In this document: positions 1 to 7,496 of the stretch, piece by piece | How positions within the stretch are numbered: the first letter of the stretch is position 1 | Layout: the number at the start of each line of letters is the position of its first letter | Assembly (NCBI GenBank): GCA_045580145.1 | Contig: JAZNNI010000024.1 | Span: 1-46,848 of the forward strand | Origin: UBA1738 sp045580145 | Lineage (GTDB): Bacteria; Bacillota; Clostridia; UBA1381 | Direction: 5' to 3' | DNA length: 46,848 nt | The notes under the pieces: model-generated | Databases searched by the model: none | Told to the model about the DNA's origin: nothing | The model's input: the letters and a program-made list of their open reading frames with translations, nothing else | Program-made: the position numbers and the translations under genes

Positions 1-47
1 CTGTTAAAATAATTATGTCGAAAAAAGTGGTATAACATAGAATTTTG

Positions 48-77
48 TTGACAGTATATTCTGTGATATGTTATAAT
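48..77 (+). promoter_or_regulatory. Sigma-A-type promoter of the zinc-ribbon/TM2 gene
   Basis: TTGACA at 48-53 and TATAAT at 72-77 with an 18-base spacer. Both hexamers match the vegetative consensus exactly, and the start codon lies 29 bases downstream of the -10. The first 47 bases of the window hold nothing else I can name. Confidence 0.8.
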
Positions 78-106
78 TATACTACCAAATAAGAGGGGGT
101 ATAATT

Positions 107-490
107 ATGTATTGTAAAAATTGTGGCGAGCTTATGAATGATAATCAGGCAATCTGCGTAAAGTGCGGAGTTAAAGTGGGAAATGGAAACACTTTCTGTG
201 CTAACTGCGGTCAGACTGTTTCTGCAAATGCGGATTTTTGTATGAACTGTGGCGTTGCAGTTAAAAAGGCAGGCGCTGACTTAAATGGTCAGGATAAAAT
301 CGTAATAATTTTGGTTTGCTTATTCCTTGGTGGCTTGGGCATTCACAACTTTATGATGGGTGAAACAAAGAAAGGTGTATTTAGAATTATTATGTCTTTA
401 ATTTGTGGACTCGGCAGCATATTTGCATTAATTGACCTTATAAAAATTGCGATGGGAAGCTATGTAGTAGACCCTGAAAAGCTCGTTTAA
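107..490 (+). CDS. Zinc-ribbon and TM2 domain membrane protein
   Basis: A 127-aa protein of unknown role. Four CxxC pairs are visible, at C3/C6, C17/C20, C31/C34 and C45/C48, which makes two tandem zinc ribbons in the first 50 residues. From about residue 64 it has a TM2-type region: two hydrophobic segments (about 65-82 and 92-116) with the conserved GGLGIHNF-M-G turn between them. TM2 proteins are small two-pass membrane proteins found widely in Bacillota; zinc ribbons fused to them are common and their function is not established. The start is supported by AGAGGGGG 8 bases upstream. It is a single-gene unit, with its own promoter before and a terminator after. The domain call is firm; the biological role is unknown. 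Confidence 0.85.
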   Translation: MYCKNCGELMNDNQAICVKCGVKVGNGNTFCANCGQTVSANADFCMNCGVAVKKAGADLNGQDKIVIILVCLFLGGLGIHNFMMGETKKGVFRIIMSLICGLGSIFALIDLIKIAMGSYVVDPEKLV

Positions 491-512
491 TAGATAATTT
501 AATATACTGATG

Positions 513-548
513 AAAAGATGTTTTGATTTTTCTCAAAACATCTTTTTT
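513..548 (+). terminator. Intrinsic terminator after the TM2 gene
   Basis: A 13-bp perfect stem (513-525 with 534-546) around an 8-base loop, ending in a T run. It separates the TM2 gene from murD. It also argues against a murD start at 510, which would place coding sequence inside the hairpin. Confidence 0.85.
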
Positions 549-551
549 GTG

Positions 552-580
552 TTGTTATTTTTGGATAAATGTGGTATACT
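552..580 (+). promoter_or_regulatory. Probable murD promoter
   Basis: TTGTTA (552-557), a 17-base spacer and TATACT (575-580) lie directly after the upstream terminator. Transcription from here would start about 587, giving a very short leader that just includes the murD ribosome binding site at 588-593. Confidence 0.5.
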
Positions 581-599
581 TAAAAGTGGAGGGATATGT

Positions 600-1952
600 A
601 TGAAATTAGAAGAATTTAAAACTCTTGTTTATGGTAAAGATATATCGGTAATAGGACTCGGGATTTCAAACCGTCCTTTAATTAAATACTTAGTAAAGCT
701 TGGTGCAAAGGTGACAGGCTACGACAGACGAGAAAAAGAGCAGCTTGGCGAGATTTATGATGAGCTATCGGGTCTTGGTGTAAAACTTATACTGGGCGAG
801 GATTATCTTGATAACTTATCGGGTGAAATAATTTTCAAAACCCCCGGACTTCGTTTTGACCATCCGGCACTTTTAGCTGCAAAGGATAAAGGAAGTCTTA
901 TAACAAGTGAAATGGAGGTCTTTTTCGACATTTGCCCTGCAAATATTATTGCAGTAACAGGCAGCGACGGAAAAACCACGACGACTACACTTATCCATAG
1001 GATGATGACAGAGGCAGGATATAAGACGTGGCTTGGTGGTAATATAGGAAATCCGCTCTTAACTGAAGCTGAGCAGATGAAAAAAGATGACTGGGTGATT
1101 TTAGAGCTTTCAAGTTTTCAGCTTCATACGATGAAAAAATCTCCTAAAATTGCAGTCATAACAAACCTTAGTCCCAACCATTTGGATGTTCATAAGGATT
1201 ATCAGGAATATATTGATGCTAAAAAGAACATAATGCTTTATCAAGGGGAAAATGACAAGCTTGTAATAAATAAATCAAATGTTGAGACTGCAAAAATCGG
1301 AAAAGAAGCAAAGGGAATTTGCATAGATTTTTCATCAAAGGAAAAGGCATATCTGCATCTTGAGAATGATGTGATTTTTAGGGACACAAAACCTGTATTA
1401 AGTATCGGGGACATAAAAATACCTGGTATGCATAATGTGGAAAACTATATGGCTGCGATTGCGGCGGTAGAAGGACTTGTAAGTGACGACATTGTTTTGA
1501 AGGTTGCAAAAACCTTTGGCGGAGTCGAGCATAGAATTGAGCTTGTCAGAACTTTGGATGGCGTTAGATATTATAACAGCTCGATAGATTCAAGCCCGAA
1601 TAGAAGTATTAATACTTTAAAGGTTTTTGACAAAAAGGTTATAATGATTGCAGGAGGAAAGGATAAGGGAATACCTTATGACGAAATTGGCCCTGCACTT
1701 TGCGAGAAAGTAAAGGTATTAATTCTGATAGGAAAAACTGCAGATAAGATAGAAGAAGCCTTTTTAAAGGCAGGCGGTGATAAAAATATCATCATAAGAT
1801 GCGAAAGCTATGATGAGGTGGCAAAGACTGCACATAGTAAGGCAACAGATGGAGATGTGGTTTTGTTGTCACCTGCATCTACAAGCTTTGATATGTTTGC
1901 AAACTTTGAGGAGAGAGGAAATCTCTTTAAAAAATTAGTTAATGAACTTTAA
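600..1952 (+). CDS. murD: UDP-N-acetylmuramoylalanine--D-glutamate ligase MurD
   Basis: A cytoplasmic Mur ligase that adds D-glutamate to UDP-MurNAc-L-Ala using ATP, an early step of peptidoglycan precursor synthesis. The 450-aa length is normal for MurD. Visible features are an N-terminal nucleotide-binding fold (SVIGLGISNRP, near residue 15), the ATP loop TGSDGKTTTTT (about 115-125), ELSSFQL and the Mur-ligase NHLDVH motif (about 190-195), then a C-terminal domain with AGGKDKG. I chose ATG 600 because GGAGGG lies 6 bases upstream and because a longer frame beginning at 510 would run through the preceding terminator. No other cell-wall cluster gene is adjacent; the gene runs straight into three peptidase genes, and the next start lies 13 bases after this stop. 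Confidence 0.95.
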   Translation: MKLEEFKTLVYGKDISVIGLGISNRPLIKYLVKLGAKVTGYDRREKEQLGEIYDELSGLGVKLILGEDYLDNLSGEIIFKTPGLRFDHPALLAAKDKGSLITSEMEVFFDICPANIIAVTGSDGKTTTTTLIHRMMTEAGYKTWLGGNIGNPLLTEAEQMKKDDWVILELSSFQLHTMKKSPKIAVITNLSPNHLDVHKDYQEYIDAKKNIMLYQGENDKLVINKSNVETAKIGKEAKGICIDFSSKEKAYLHLENDVIFRDTKPVLSIGDIKIPGMHNVENYMAAIAAVEGLVSDDIVLKVAKTFGGVEHRIELVRTLDGVRYYNSSIDSSPNRSINTLKVFDKKVIMIAGGKDKGIPYDEIGPALCEKVKVLILIGKTADKIEEAFLKAGGDKNIIIRCESYDEVAKTAHSKATDGDVVLLSPASTSFDMFANFEERGNLFKKLVNEL

Positions 1953-1965
1953 AGGAAGTGTGAAT

Positions 1966-3006
1966 TTGAAAAAGCTCATAAGACAATTAAGTGATATGCG
2001 CGGTGTTTCAGGATTTGAACACCGGATTACCGACGAAATAAAAAAACTGTTTGATAAGTATTGTGATGAAGCATACACCGATAATTTAGGAAGCCTTATT
2101 GCAATTAAAAGATGTGGAAAAGCTGATGCCAAAAAGGTTATGATTGAAGCACATTGTGATGAAATAGGACTTATGGTAAAGGATATTGACGAGAGAGGAT
2201 TTATAACCATAGTGGGTGTAGGCGGTGTTGACCAGAGAATTTTGCCATCGGGCGAGGTTGTCGTTCACGGAAAACGTGATTTAAAAGGTGTCATCGGTGC
2301 GAAGCCTCCACACCTTCAGGACAAGGGCGAAAGTGAAAAAAGCACAAAGCTTATCGATATGGCTGTCGATACAGGACTTTTAGCAGAGGAAGTAAAAAGC
2401 CTTGTTTCGATTGGCGATACTATAACACTAAATCAGTCATCGGGAGAGCTTTTATCGGGACAGTTTTCGGGGAAGTCCCTTGATGACAGGGCAAGCATTG
2501 CCGCAGTAATTGAGGTTATGAAAAATATTGATAAGTTAGAGCTTGACGTCGATGTTTATGCAGTAATAGCGGTTCAGGAGGAAGTTGGCGGCTTTGGTGC
2601 GATGACAGCTGCATATGAAATTGAGCCGGATATAGCGATTGCGATTGATGTTTGCCACGGCATAACACCTGACAACTCTGACTCGGCATATGAGGTGGGA
2701 AAAGGTGTCGTTGTTACCTGTGGACCTAACATTCATCCGAAGATTTATGAGCGCCTTTTGGAAACTGCAAAGGAGCATAAGATAAAAATACAGATTGATG
2801 TTGAGGGCGGAAATACAGGAACAGATGCGTGGACTATACAGGTCGTAAAAAGCGGAATCCCAACAGGGCTTTTGTCAATACCGCTAAAGTATATGCATAC
2901 ATCTGTCGAAACGATTTCTATTAAAGATGCAGTGGCTGTATCAGACCTCTTGACACATTTTATACAAAATATCGGCGATGATATGGAGGAATGGTTATGC
3001 TTATAG
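1966..3006 (+). CDS. M42 family metallo-aminopeptidase (copy 1 of 3)
   Basis: A dinuclear-metal aminopeptidase of the M42 (PepA/FrvX/tetrahedral TET) family, expected to trim N-terminal residues from peptides in the cytoplasm. It has 346 residues. The expected metal and catalytic motifs are present in order: AHCDEIG (first metal His/Asp), LDDRA (bridging Asp), QEEVGG (catalytic Glu pair), IDVCHG, and the late YMHTSVE His. I prefer TTG 1966 over ATG 1942, because AAGGAAGTG precedes it at a good distance and ATG 1942 lies inside murD without a ribosome binding site. The next gene starts inside the end of this one, so the trio is probably translationally coupled. Copy 1 is the most divergent of the three around the EEVG and bridging-Asp motifs. 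Confidence 0.9.
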   Translation: MKKLIRQLSDMRGVSGFEHRITDEIKKLFDKYCDEAYTDNLGSLIAIKRCGKADAKKVMIEAHCDEIGLMVKDIDERGFITIVGVGGVDQRILPSGEVVVHGKRDLKGVIGAKPPHLQDKGESEKSTKLIDMAVDTGLLAEEVKSLVSIGDTITLNQSSGELLSGQFSGKSLDDRASIAAVIEVMKNIDKLELDVDVYAVIAVQEEVGGFGAMTAAYEIEPDIAIAIDVCHGITPDNSDSAYEVGKGVVVTCGPNIHPKIYERLLETAKEHKIKIQIDVEGGNTGTDAWTIQVVKSGIPTGLLSIPLKYMHTSVETISIKDAVAVSDLLTHFIQNIGDDMEEWLCL

Positions 3007-4010
3007 AAAAGCTTACAAACTTAAATGGCATAAGCGGTGACGAGGGAGAAGTAAGAAGCTTTATAAAAAAAGAAATTGAAAAGTATGCCGACGAAATAAC
3101 TGTCGATACTATAGGAAACCTGATTGCACTAAAAAAGGGAGACAGCAGTAAGAAAGTTATGCTGTCGGCGCATATGGATGAGGTTGGACTTATAGTAAGC
3201 GGAATAAATGATAAGGGATATATTCAGTTTAAGACGGTCGGCGGAATAGACACAAGAGTTATAATTTCAAAAAAGGTAGTAATTGGCGAGAACAAAGTCA
3301 AGGGAATTATCGGTATGAAGGCAATTCACCTGCAAAAACGCTCTGAACGAGACTCTGTGCCTGAGGTAAAAAATCTTTTTATTGACATAGGCGCAAAGGA
3401 TAAAAAGACTGCCGAGAAAAAGGTCAAGCTGGGAGATTATATAGCATTTGATACGCAATTTGAGATGCTTTCCGAGGATACATTTAAGGCGAAAGCTGTT
3501 GATGACAGAGCCGGATGTGCGGCGCTTATAGAACTTATAAAACTGCCTGTAAAATATGACACCTATTTCTGCTTTACAACTCAAGAGGAGGTAGGTCTTC
3601 GCGGTGCAAGGGTTGCGGCGCATAGAATTATGCCTGATATTGCTCTTGTGCTTGAGGCAACGACGTGCAGTGACGTTTATGGAGCAGAAGAACACGAGTA
3701 TGTGACAAGCCTTGCAGGCGGTGTTGTTGTGACCTTTATGGACAGGACAACCATTGTAGATAAGAAATTTCATAAGTGGCTTTTTGAAGAGGCAAAAGAG
3801 GAACACATACCTGTTCAGTATAAGAGAATGACCTCGGGAGGAAATGATGCGGGAAGAATTCATATTACGGGTACAGGTGTAAAAACTGCATCTCTTTCTG
3901 TCCCGTGCAGATATCTGCATTCCCCGTGCGGAATTGCATCGAAAAAGGATATACAGGCGATGTACGATTTGGCAAAATTGTTTTTAGATAGAATAGATGA
4001 GGTGATATAA
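2997..4010 (+). CDS. M42 family metallo-aminopeptidase (copy 2 of 3)
   Basis: The second M42 aminopeptidase, 337 aa. Motifs: AHMDEVG, VDDRAGC, TQEEVGLRGA, a Glu-type second-metal motif (LEATTCSD in place of the Asp form in copy 1), GGNDAG and RYLHSP. Use of Glu there is seen in one known branch of M42, so the enzyme should be active. GGAGGA abuts ATG 2991, so the usable start is ATG 2997, six bases from that site; the gene then overlaps the end of copy 1 by 10 bases. It shares TQEEVGLRGAR with copy 3, suggesting these two arose from the more recent duplication. The substrate residue preference cannot be read from sequence. Confidence 0.9.
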   Translation: MLIEKLTNLNGISGDEGEVRSFIKKEIEKYADEITVDTIGNLIALKKGDSSKKVMLSAHMDEVGLIVSGINDKGYIQFKTVGGIDTRVIISKKVVIGENKVKGIIGMKAIHLQKRSERDSVPEVKNLFIDIGAKDKKTAEKKVKLGDYIAFDTQFEMLSEDTFKAKAVDDRAGCAALIELIKLPVKYDTYFCFTTQEEVGLRGARVAAHRIMPDIALVLEATTCSDVYGAEEHEYVTSLAGGVVVTFMDRTTIVDKKFHKWLFEEAKEEHIPVQYKRMTSGGNDAGRIHITGTGVKTASLSVPCRYLHSPCGIASKKDIQAMYDLAKLFLDRIDEVI

Positions 4011-4979
4011 ATGGAACTTTTGAAAAAACTGACCTCCTGTGATGCACCATCAGGCTGTGAGGCTAAGATAACCGAACTTATAAAAGATGAAGTTTCTGAA
4101 TATGCAGACGAGATATATACAGATGCACTTGGAAATCTGATAGTGCATAAAAAAGGAGCGGGCAAAAAGGTTATGCTTGCGGCACATTGTGACGAAATCG
4201 GAGTAATTGTCACATTTATAGATGAAAACGGATTTTTGCGTTTTGCCGACGTGGGCGGACTTTTCCTTAGAAACCTTGTAAATCGTAAGGTAAGATTTGA
4301 AAATGGAATAATCGGTGTAATCGGAACAGAGGAAGAGAACGAAAAAAGGTCTATGTCAAAAATGTATATTGACATAGGTGTGAAAAATCGTGAGGAGGCG
4401 GAGAAGTTAGTTTCTGTCGGTGATTCTGCGACTTTTGTTGGTGATTTTTATGTGCAAGGTGAAAGGGTTATATCAAAGGCACTCGATAATAGGGTAGGCT
4501 GCTGGGTGCTGATTGAAACACTCAAAAACGTAAAATCGAATAATGATTTGTATTTTGTATTCACGACGCAAGAGGAAGTAGGTCTTCGCGGCGCAAGAAC
4601 TGCCGCGTATGCGATAAATCCCGATTATGCTCTTGCTGTTGATATTACCGATACAGGTGATACACCAAAATGTCCTAAAATGGCGGTAAAGCTTGGAGAG
4701 GGAGCGGCAATAAAAGTTATGGACTACTCGGTAATTACAAGCCGCGAGGTTCGTGAAAAGCTTATAGAGCTTGCGAAGGAAAATGATATAAAGTATCAGC
4801 TTGAAATTATGACTGAGGGCGGAACTGATGCCGGAGTTATCCATTTTGCAGGAAACGGTGTAAAGACCGGCGGAATTTCTATTCCGACAAGGTATATTCA
4901 TTCTCCGTCCGAAATGGTTGATAAGGGAGATATGGATGCTTGCGTAAAGCTTGCAGGACTTTTTGTTCAAAATATTTAA
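4011..4979 (+). CDS. M42 family metallo-aminopeptidase (copy 3 of 3)
   Basis: The third M42 aminopeptidase, 322 aa and the shortest of the set. Its ATG follows the stop of copy 2 with no gap. Motifs: AHCDEIG, LDNRVGC, TQEEVGLRGAR, VDITDTGD, EGGTDAG and RYIHSPSE, so all expected metal ligands and the catalytic Glu are present. The mid-protein insert is shorter and more charged (EEENEKRSMSK) than in copies 1 and 2, where HLQ follows a Lys-Pro or Lys-Ala. Its stop at 4979 is followed at once by an unrelated gene remnant, which suggests that the original downstream sequence was replaced or deleted. Family assignment is firm; division of labour among the copies is unknown. Confidence 0.9.
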   Translation: MELLKKLTSCDAPSGCEAKITELIKDEVSEYADEIYTDALGNLIVHKKGAGKKVMLAAHCDEIGVIVTFIDENGFLRFADVGGLFLRNLVNRKVRFENGIIGVIGTEEENEKRSMSKMYIDIGVKNREEAEKLVSVGDSATFVGDFYVQGERVISKALDNRVGCWVLIETLKNVKSNNDLYFVFTTQEEVGLRGARTAAYAINPDYALAVDITDTGDTPKCPKMAVKLGEGAAIKVMDYSVITSREVREKLIELAKENDIKYQLEIMTEGGTDAGVIHFAGNGVKTGGISIPTRYIHSPSEMVDKGDMDACVKLAGLFVQNI

Positions 4980-4982
4980 GCA

Positions 4983-5167
4983 TTGTAAACTGGGTGGGGG
5001 TTGGAACACCTTTAGGTGAAATAGGCTGGGGAGGAGCTGCTGGAGCAAATGCACTTATAGATATAGATAACAATGTTAGCTTTTTCTATGCTCATCATAT
5101 GCTTAACAATCAGGAGGGTTATGTTCAGCCCAGATTAAGAAATGTATTGTATGAGTGTATAAAGTAA
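4983..5167 (+). pseudogene. C-terminal remnant of a beta-lactamase-like serine hydrolase
   Basis: The last 60 or so codons of a gene with no beginning. The reading frame right after the third M42 stop encodes GWGGAAGANALIDIDNN, then FFYAHHMLNNQEGYVQPR and a short tail ending at 5167. This strongly resembles the C-terminus of class C beta-lactamase/serine-hydrolase-family proteins of Clostridia, including the conserved GWGGAAG strand that forms part of the active-site wall. The Ser-x-x-Lys and Tyr-x-Asn parts are absent, so it cannot be active. There is no ribosome binding site of its own. It is most simply the 3' end left by a deletion or insertion event. The match is from memory of the family; a protein search would settle it. 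Confidence 0.7.
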
Positions 5168-5259
5168 ATTACTGAATTTTACTATCTTGTAGAATGCTTT
5201 TTTGCAGCTTAATTAAAATGTTTAATTCATAATTTGATAAAAAATATTGGCATTTAGTT

Positions 5260-5377
5260 TATACAGTCTATATATAAAATAAATATACGAAGGAAGAGAA
5301 CAATGACAACTTTAATTATTATCCGTTACAGACAGAGTATGGCGAATCTGGAAGGTAAATTTGCAGGGCAAAAATAT
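5260..5377 (+). repeat. Direct repeat, left copy (5' part of histidine phosphatase gene)
   Basis: The 118 bases match 6768-6885 at all but about 7 positions, with a constant offset of 1508. The repeat spans the leader, ribosome binding site and first 25 codons of the phosphatase gene. Weaker similarity continues about 20 bases further upstream (near 5239 and 6747). The two copies flank the M20 gene. Confidence 0.9.
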
Positions 5378-5407
5378 TGGATAACTGCAGTGCACGATTG
5401 TAATTAA
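5303..5407 (+). pseudogene. Truncated, inactivated histidine phosphatase fragment
   Basis: It keeps the leader, GGAAG ribosome binding site and first 25 codons of the gene at 6811, then loses similarity at 5378 and stops at 5407 after 34 codons. The defining catalytic motif R-H-G-Q-S reads R-Y-R-Q-S here: the phospho-accepting His and the Gly after it are both changed by single-base transitions. With only about 25 of 214 residues kept and the nucleophile gone, this is a dead duplicate. It could still be transcribed and translated as a short peptide because the initiation region is intact. Confidence 0.9.
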
Positions 5408-5521
5408 CTAAAACAGGTATTTTATGAAAATTCTCTGAAGAAACGGGATTTTATCAACCAATCGTTATTGTGAAAAAATAATATTGTAATTTGATAGAAG
5501 ATATAATGGTGAGGAGTATTT

Positions 5522-6709
5522 ATGAGTGAATCAATTTTGAATGAATGCAAGAAGATTAATGAAAAGATTATTTCTATGCGAAGAGAGTTGCATAAATATC
5601 CTGAAATAGGAGATAATCTTGCGAAAACTCGTGGAATTGTGTGCAGGAGATTAGACGAACTTGGAATTACATATAAACTAAATAGGACCGATGATGGTTT
5701 GATAGTTGATATCAAGGGTAAACAACCAGGTCAAACGTTAGCCTTTCGTGCTGATATGGATGGATTGCATATTAAAGAAGATACAAACCTTGAGTATGCA
5801 TCAGAAATACAGGGGCAGATGCATGGATGCGGACACGATGCACACACAGCAATACTTCTTGGGGTAGCCGAAATATTAAATGGATGCAAGAATGAATTTA
5901 AGGGAACTGTAAGACTTTTGTTTCAATCAGGTGAAGAAACGGGAACAGGTGCAAAACATATGCTTGAAGAAGGTGCACTTGATGAGGTCAATGCAATTTG
6001 TTCTTTACACGTTGGGAATTTAGCAGGTAATGATATCAAAACTGGAAGCTTAGTTGTTCTTGGTGGAGCAGTCAGTGCGGGCAAGGATAAATTCACTATA
6101 ACTGTACGAGGAAAAGGGACTCATTCTGCATTCCCTGAAAAGGGTATTGATCCTATTGTGATAGCGTCAAGAATAGTAAATGCCTGTGAAGAAATATCTG
6201 CAAGAGAGTTGCCTGCGGGGACGGCGGCTGTTTTAAGTTTCGGAAGTTTTCAGTCAGGGCTGGACCACAATACAATTCCTGATACGGCAATTTTAAAGGG
6301 AAGTATCAGAGTTCAGGATGATAAAGTGCGCAATTTTATGGGAGAAAGATTGAAATGTATTTGCGAAAACATATCAAGTGCATTCAGAGCAGAATGTGAT
6401 ATCGAAATCAACCGTGGCTCGTCTACCATTATGAATGATGAGAATTTTAGCGCATTGGTATCGGAGGCAATAACGGATGTTTTGGGAGAAGAAAGTGTTA
6501 CAACAAAAACGTCATTTGCTTTAATGGGCTCAGATGATTTTGCAAATTATGCAGAAAAAATCCCAGCTGTATATTTCTTTTTGCATACCAATAATGTCGA
6601 AAAAGGAATTATTGAATCAAATCATAATCCAAAGTTTGATGTTGATGAAGCAGTTTTGTGGAAGGGTGTAGCAGCATATTGCGCAATTGCAAAGGAATAT
6701 TTAAAATGA
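5522..6709 (+). CDS. M20 family metallopeptidase / amidohydrolase
   Basis: A 395-aa M20D-type amidohydrolase, the group that includes hippurate, N-acyl-amino-acid and indole-acetyl-amino-acid hydrolases. It should cleave an amide bond to release an amino acid, using two metal ions in the cytoplasm. Motifs in order: RRELHKYPEIG near residue 20, RADMDGL (about 75-81), HGCGHDAHT (about 100-108), QSGEETGTGA (about 139-148), LHVGN, and the late SNHNPKF His. The start has GAGGAG 5 bases upstream. It sits between a dead and an intact copy of the phosphatase 5' region, so it may have entered the locus by recombination. The physiological substrate is not readable from the sequence. A TATAAT at 5502-5507 is present, but I see no good -35. 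Confidence 0.9.
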   Translation: MSESILNECKKINEKIISMRRELHKYPEIGDNLAKTRGIVCRRLDELGITYKLNRTDDGLIVDIKGKQPGQTLAFRADMDGLHIKEDTNLEYASEIQGQMHGCGHDAHTAILLGVAEILNGCKNEFKGTVRLLFQSGEETGTGAKHMLEEGALDEVNAICSLHVGNLAGNDIKTGSLVVLGGAVSAGKDKFTITVRGKGTHSAFPEKGIDPIVIASRIVNACEEISARELPAGTAAVLSFGSFQSGLDHNTIPDTAILKGSIRVQDDKVRNFMGERLKCICENISSAFRAECDIEINRGSSTIMNDENFSALVSEAITDVLGEESVTTKTSFALMGSDDFANYAEKIPAVYFFLHTNNVEKGIIESNHNPKFDVDEAVLWKGVAAYCAIAKEYLK

Positions 6710-6767
6710 AACATGCCCAGAATGTGTGGGTTTAACAAAAACATATAAAAAATGCCGGTATCCAGAG

Positions 6768-6885
6768 TATACAGGCTTTATATAAAATAAATATACGAAG
6801 GAAGAGAACAATGACAACTTTAATTATTGTCCGTCACGGACAGAGTATGGCGAACCTTGAAGGTAAATTTGCAGGGCAAAAATAT
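6768..6885 (+). repeat. Direct repeat, right copy (functional gene start)
   Basis: The counterpart of 5260-5377. This copy contains the real leader and first codons of the phosphatase gene, with the intact RHG motif, so it is taken as the parent copy. Confidence 0.9.
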
Positions 6886-7455
6886 GATGCACCGCTTTCG
6901 CCGTTGGGACACGAACAGGCTGAACGAACCGCTGAATATATTGCCTCAAAATATAAGATTGATGAGGTGTATGCAAGTGATTTAAAGCGTGCGTTTGAGA
7001 CCGCAGAGCATATAGCGGACAAAGTGGGAGTAAAAGTTATTCCTGCCCCTGGGATGCGCGAGGTTTATGCAGGCGCTTGGGAAGGAATGAAATTTGACGA
7101 TATTGACGTAGAATACGAACAGGAATATAACATATGGAAAACCAATATCGGACTATCAAGATGTGTAGATGGTGAGAAGGTCTCCGAACTTGCAGAAAGA
7201 GTGCTGTCTGCTATAACTCAGATAGCAGAGGAAAATGAAGGGAAAACAGTCGCGATTGCAACGCACGCGACACCTGTACGTGCCCTTGAAACCTTGTGGA
7301 AAGGTAAAACTCTTGAAGAAATGAAGGACATTCCTTGGGTGACAAATGCATCGGTGACTGTGGCAGAATATGAAAATGGTAAGTTCAGCCTTATTTCTGT
7401 CGGAGAGGATGCTCACCTTGACGAAATAAGAACTAAATTGCCTAAAAATGTATAA
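6811..7455 (+). CDS. Histidine phosphatase family protein (phosphoglycerate mutase-like)
   Basis: A 214-aa member of the histidine phosphatase (branch 1) superfamily. The catalytic RHGQS motif is at residues 8-12, followed by the expected DLKRAFETAEHIA helix (about 56-68), E-V-Y-A-G-x-W-E-G in the middle, and the second catalytic His in ATHATPVRA (about 149-157). The family includes cofactor-dependent phosphoglycerate mutases, alpha-ribazole phosphatase and broad phosphatases; the length and the W-E-G motif do not separate these, so I give no symbol. GGAAG lies 9 bases upstream of ATG. It is a one-gene unit bounded by a terminator shared with the convergent AraC gene. Confidence 0.85.
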   Translation: MTTLIIVRHGQSMANLEGKFAGQKYDAPLSPLGHEQAERTAEYIASKYKIDEVYASDLKRAFETAEHIADKVGVKVIPAPGMREVYAGAWEGMKFDDIDVEYEQEYNIWKTNIGLSRCVDGEKVSELAERVLSAITQIAEENEGKTVAIATHATPVRALETLWKGKTLEEMKDIPWVTNASVTVAEYENGKFSLISVGEDAHLDEIRTKLPKNV

Positions 7456-7460
7456 ACTAA

Positions 7461-7496
7461 AAACACTTCCATCAGTTTGGTGAAAGTGTTTTTTTC
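7461..7496. terminator. Hairpin terminator between convergent genes
   Basis: An imperfect inverted repeat (AAACACTT near 7461 with AAGTGTTT near 7484) followed by a T run on the plus strand. It overlaps the last codons of the minus-strand AraC gene, so the end of that coding region doubles as the terminator of the phosphatase gene. Confidence 0.6.

Noticed and set aside
510..599. Longer murD frame starting at 510
   Set aside because: The first 30 codons run through the T-tailed terminator at 513-548, and the family start plus GGAGGG point to ATG 600.
3267..3920. 217-codon open frame on the minus strand inside the second M42 gene
   Set aside because: It is antisense to a clear M42 gene, rich in Cys, Arg and Ile as expected for an out-of-frame shadow, and has no ribosome binding site.
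3860..4375. 171-codon minus-strand frame across the M42 copy 2/3 junction
   Set aside because: Ser/Phe/Ile-rich shadow of two well-supported coding regions.
5522..6709. M20 gene as a transposon flanked by direct repeats
   Set aside because: The flanking repeats are a gene start, not terminal repeats; there are no inverted ends, no target-site duplication and no transposase.
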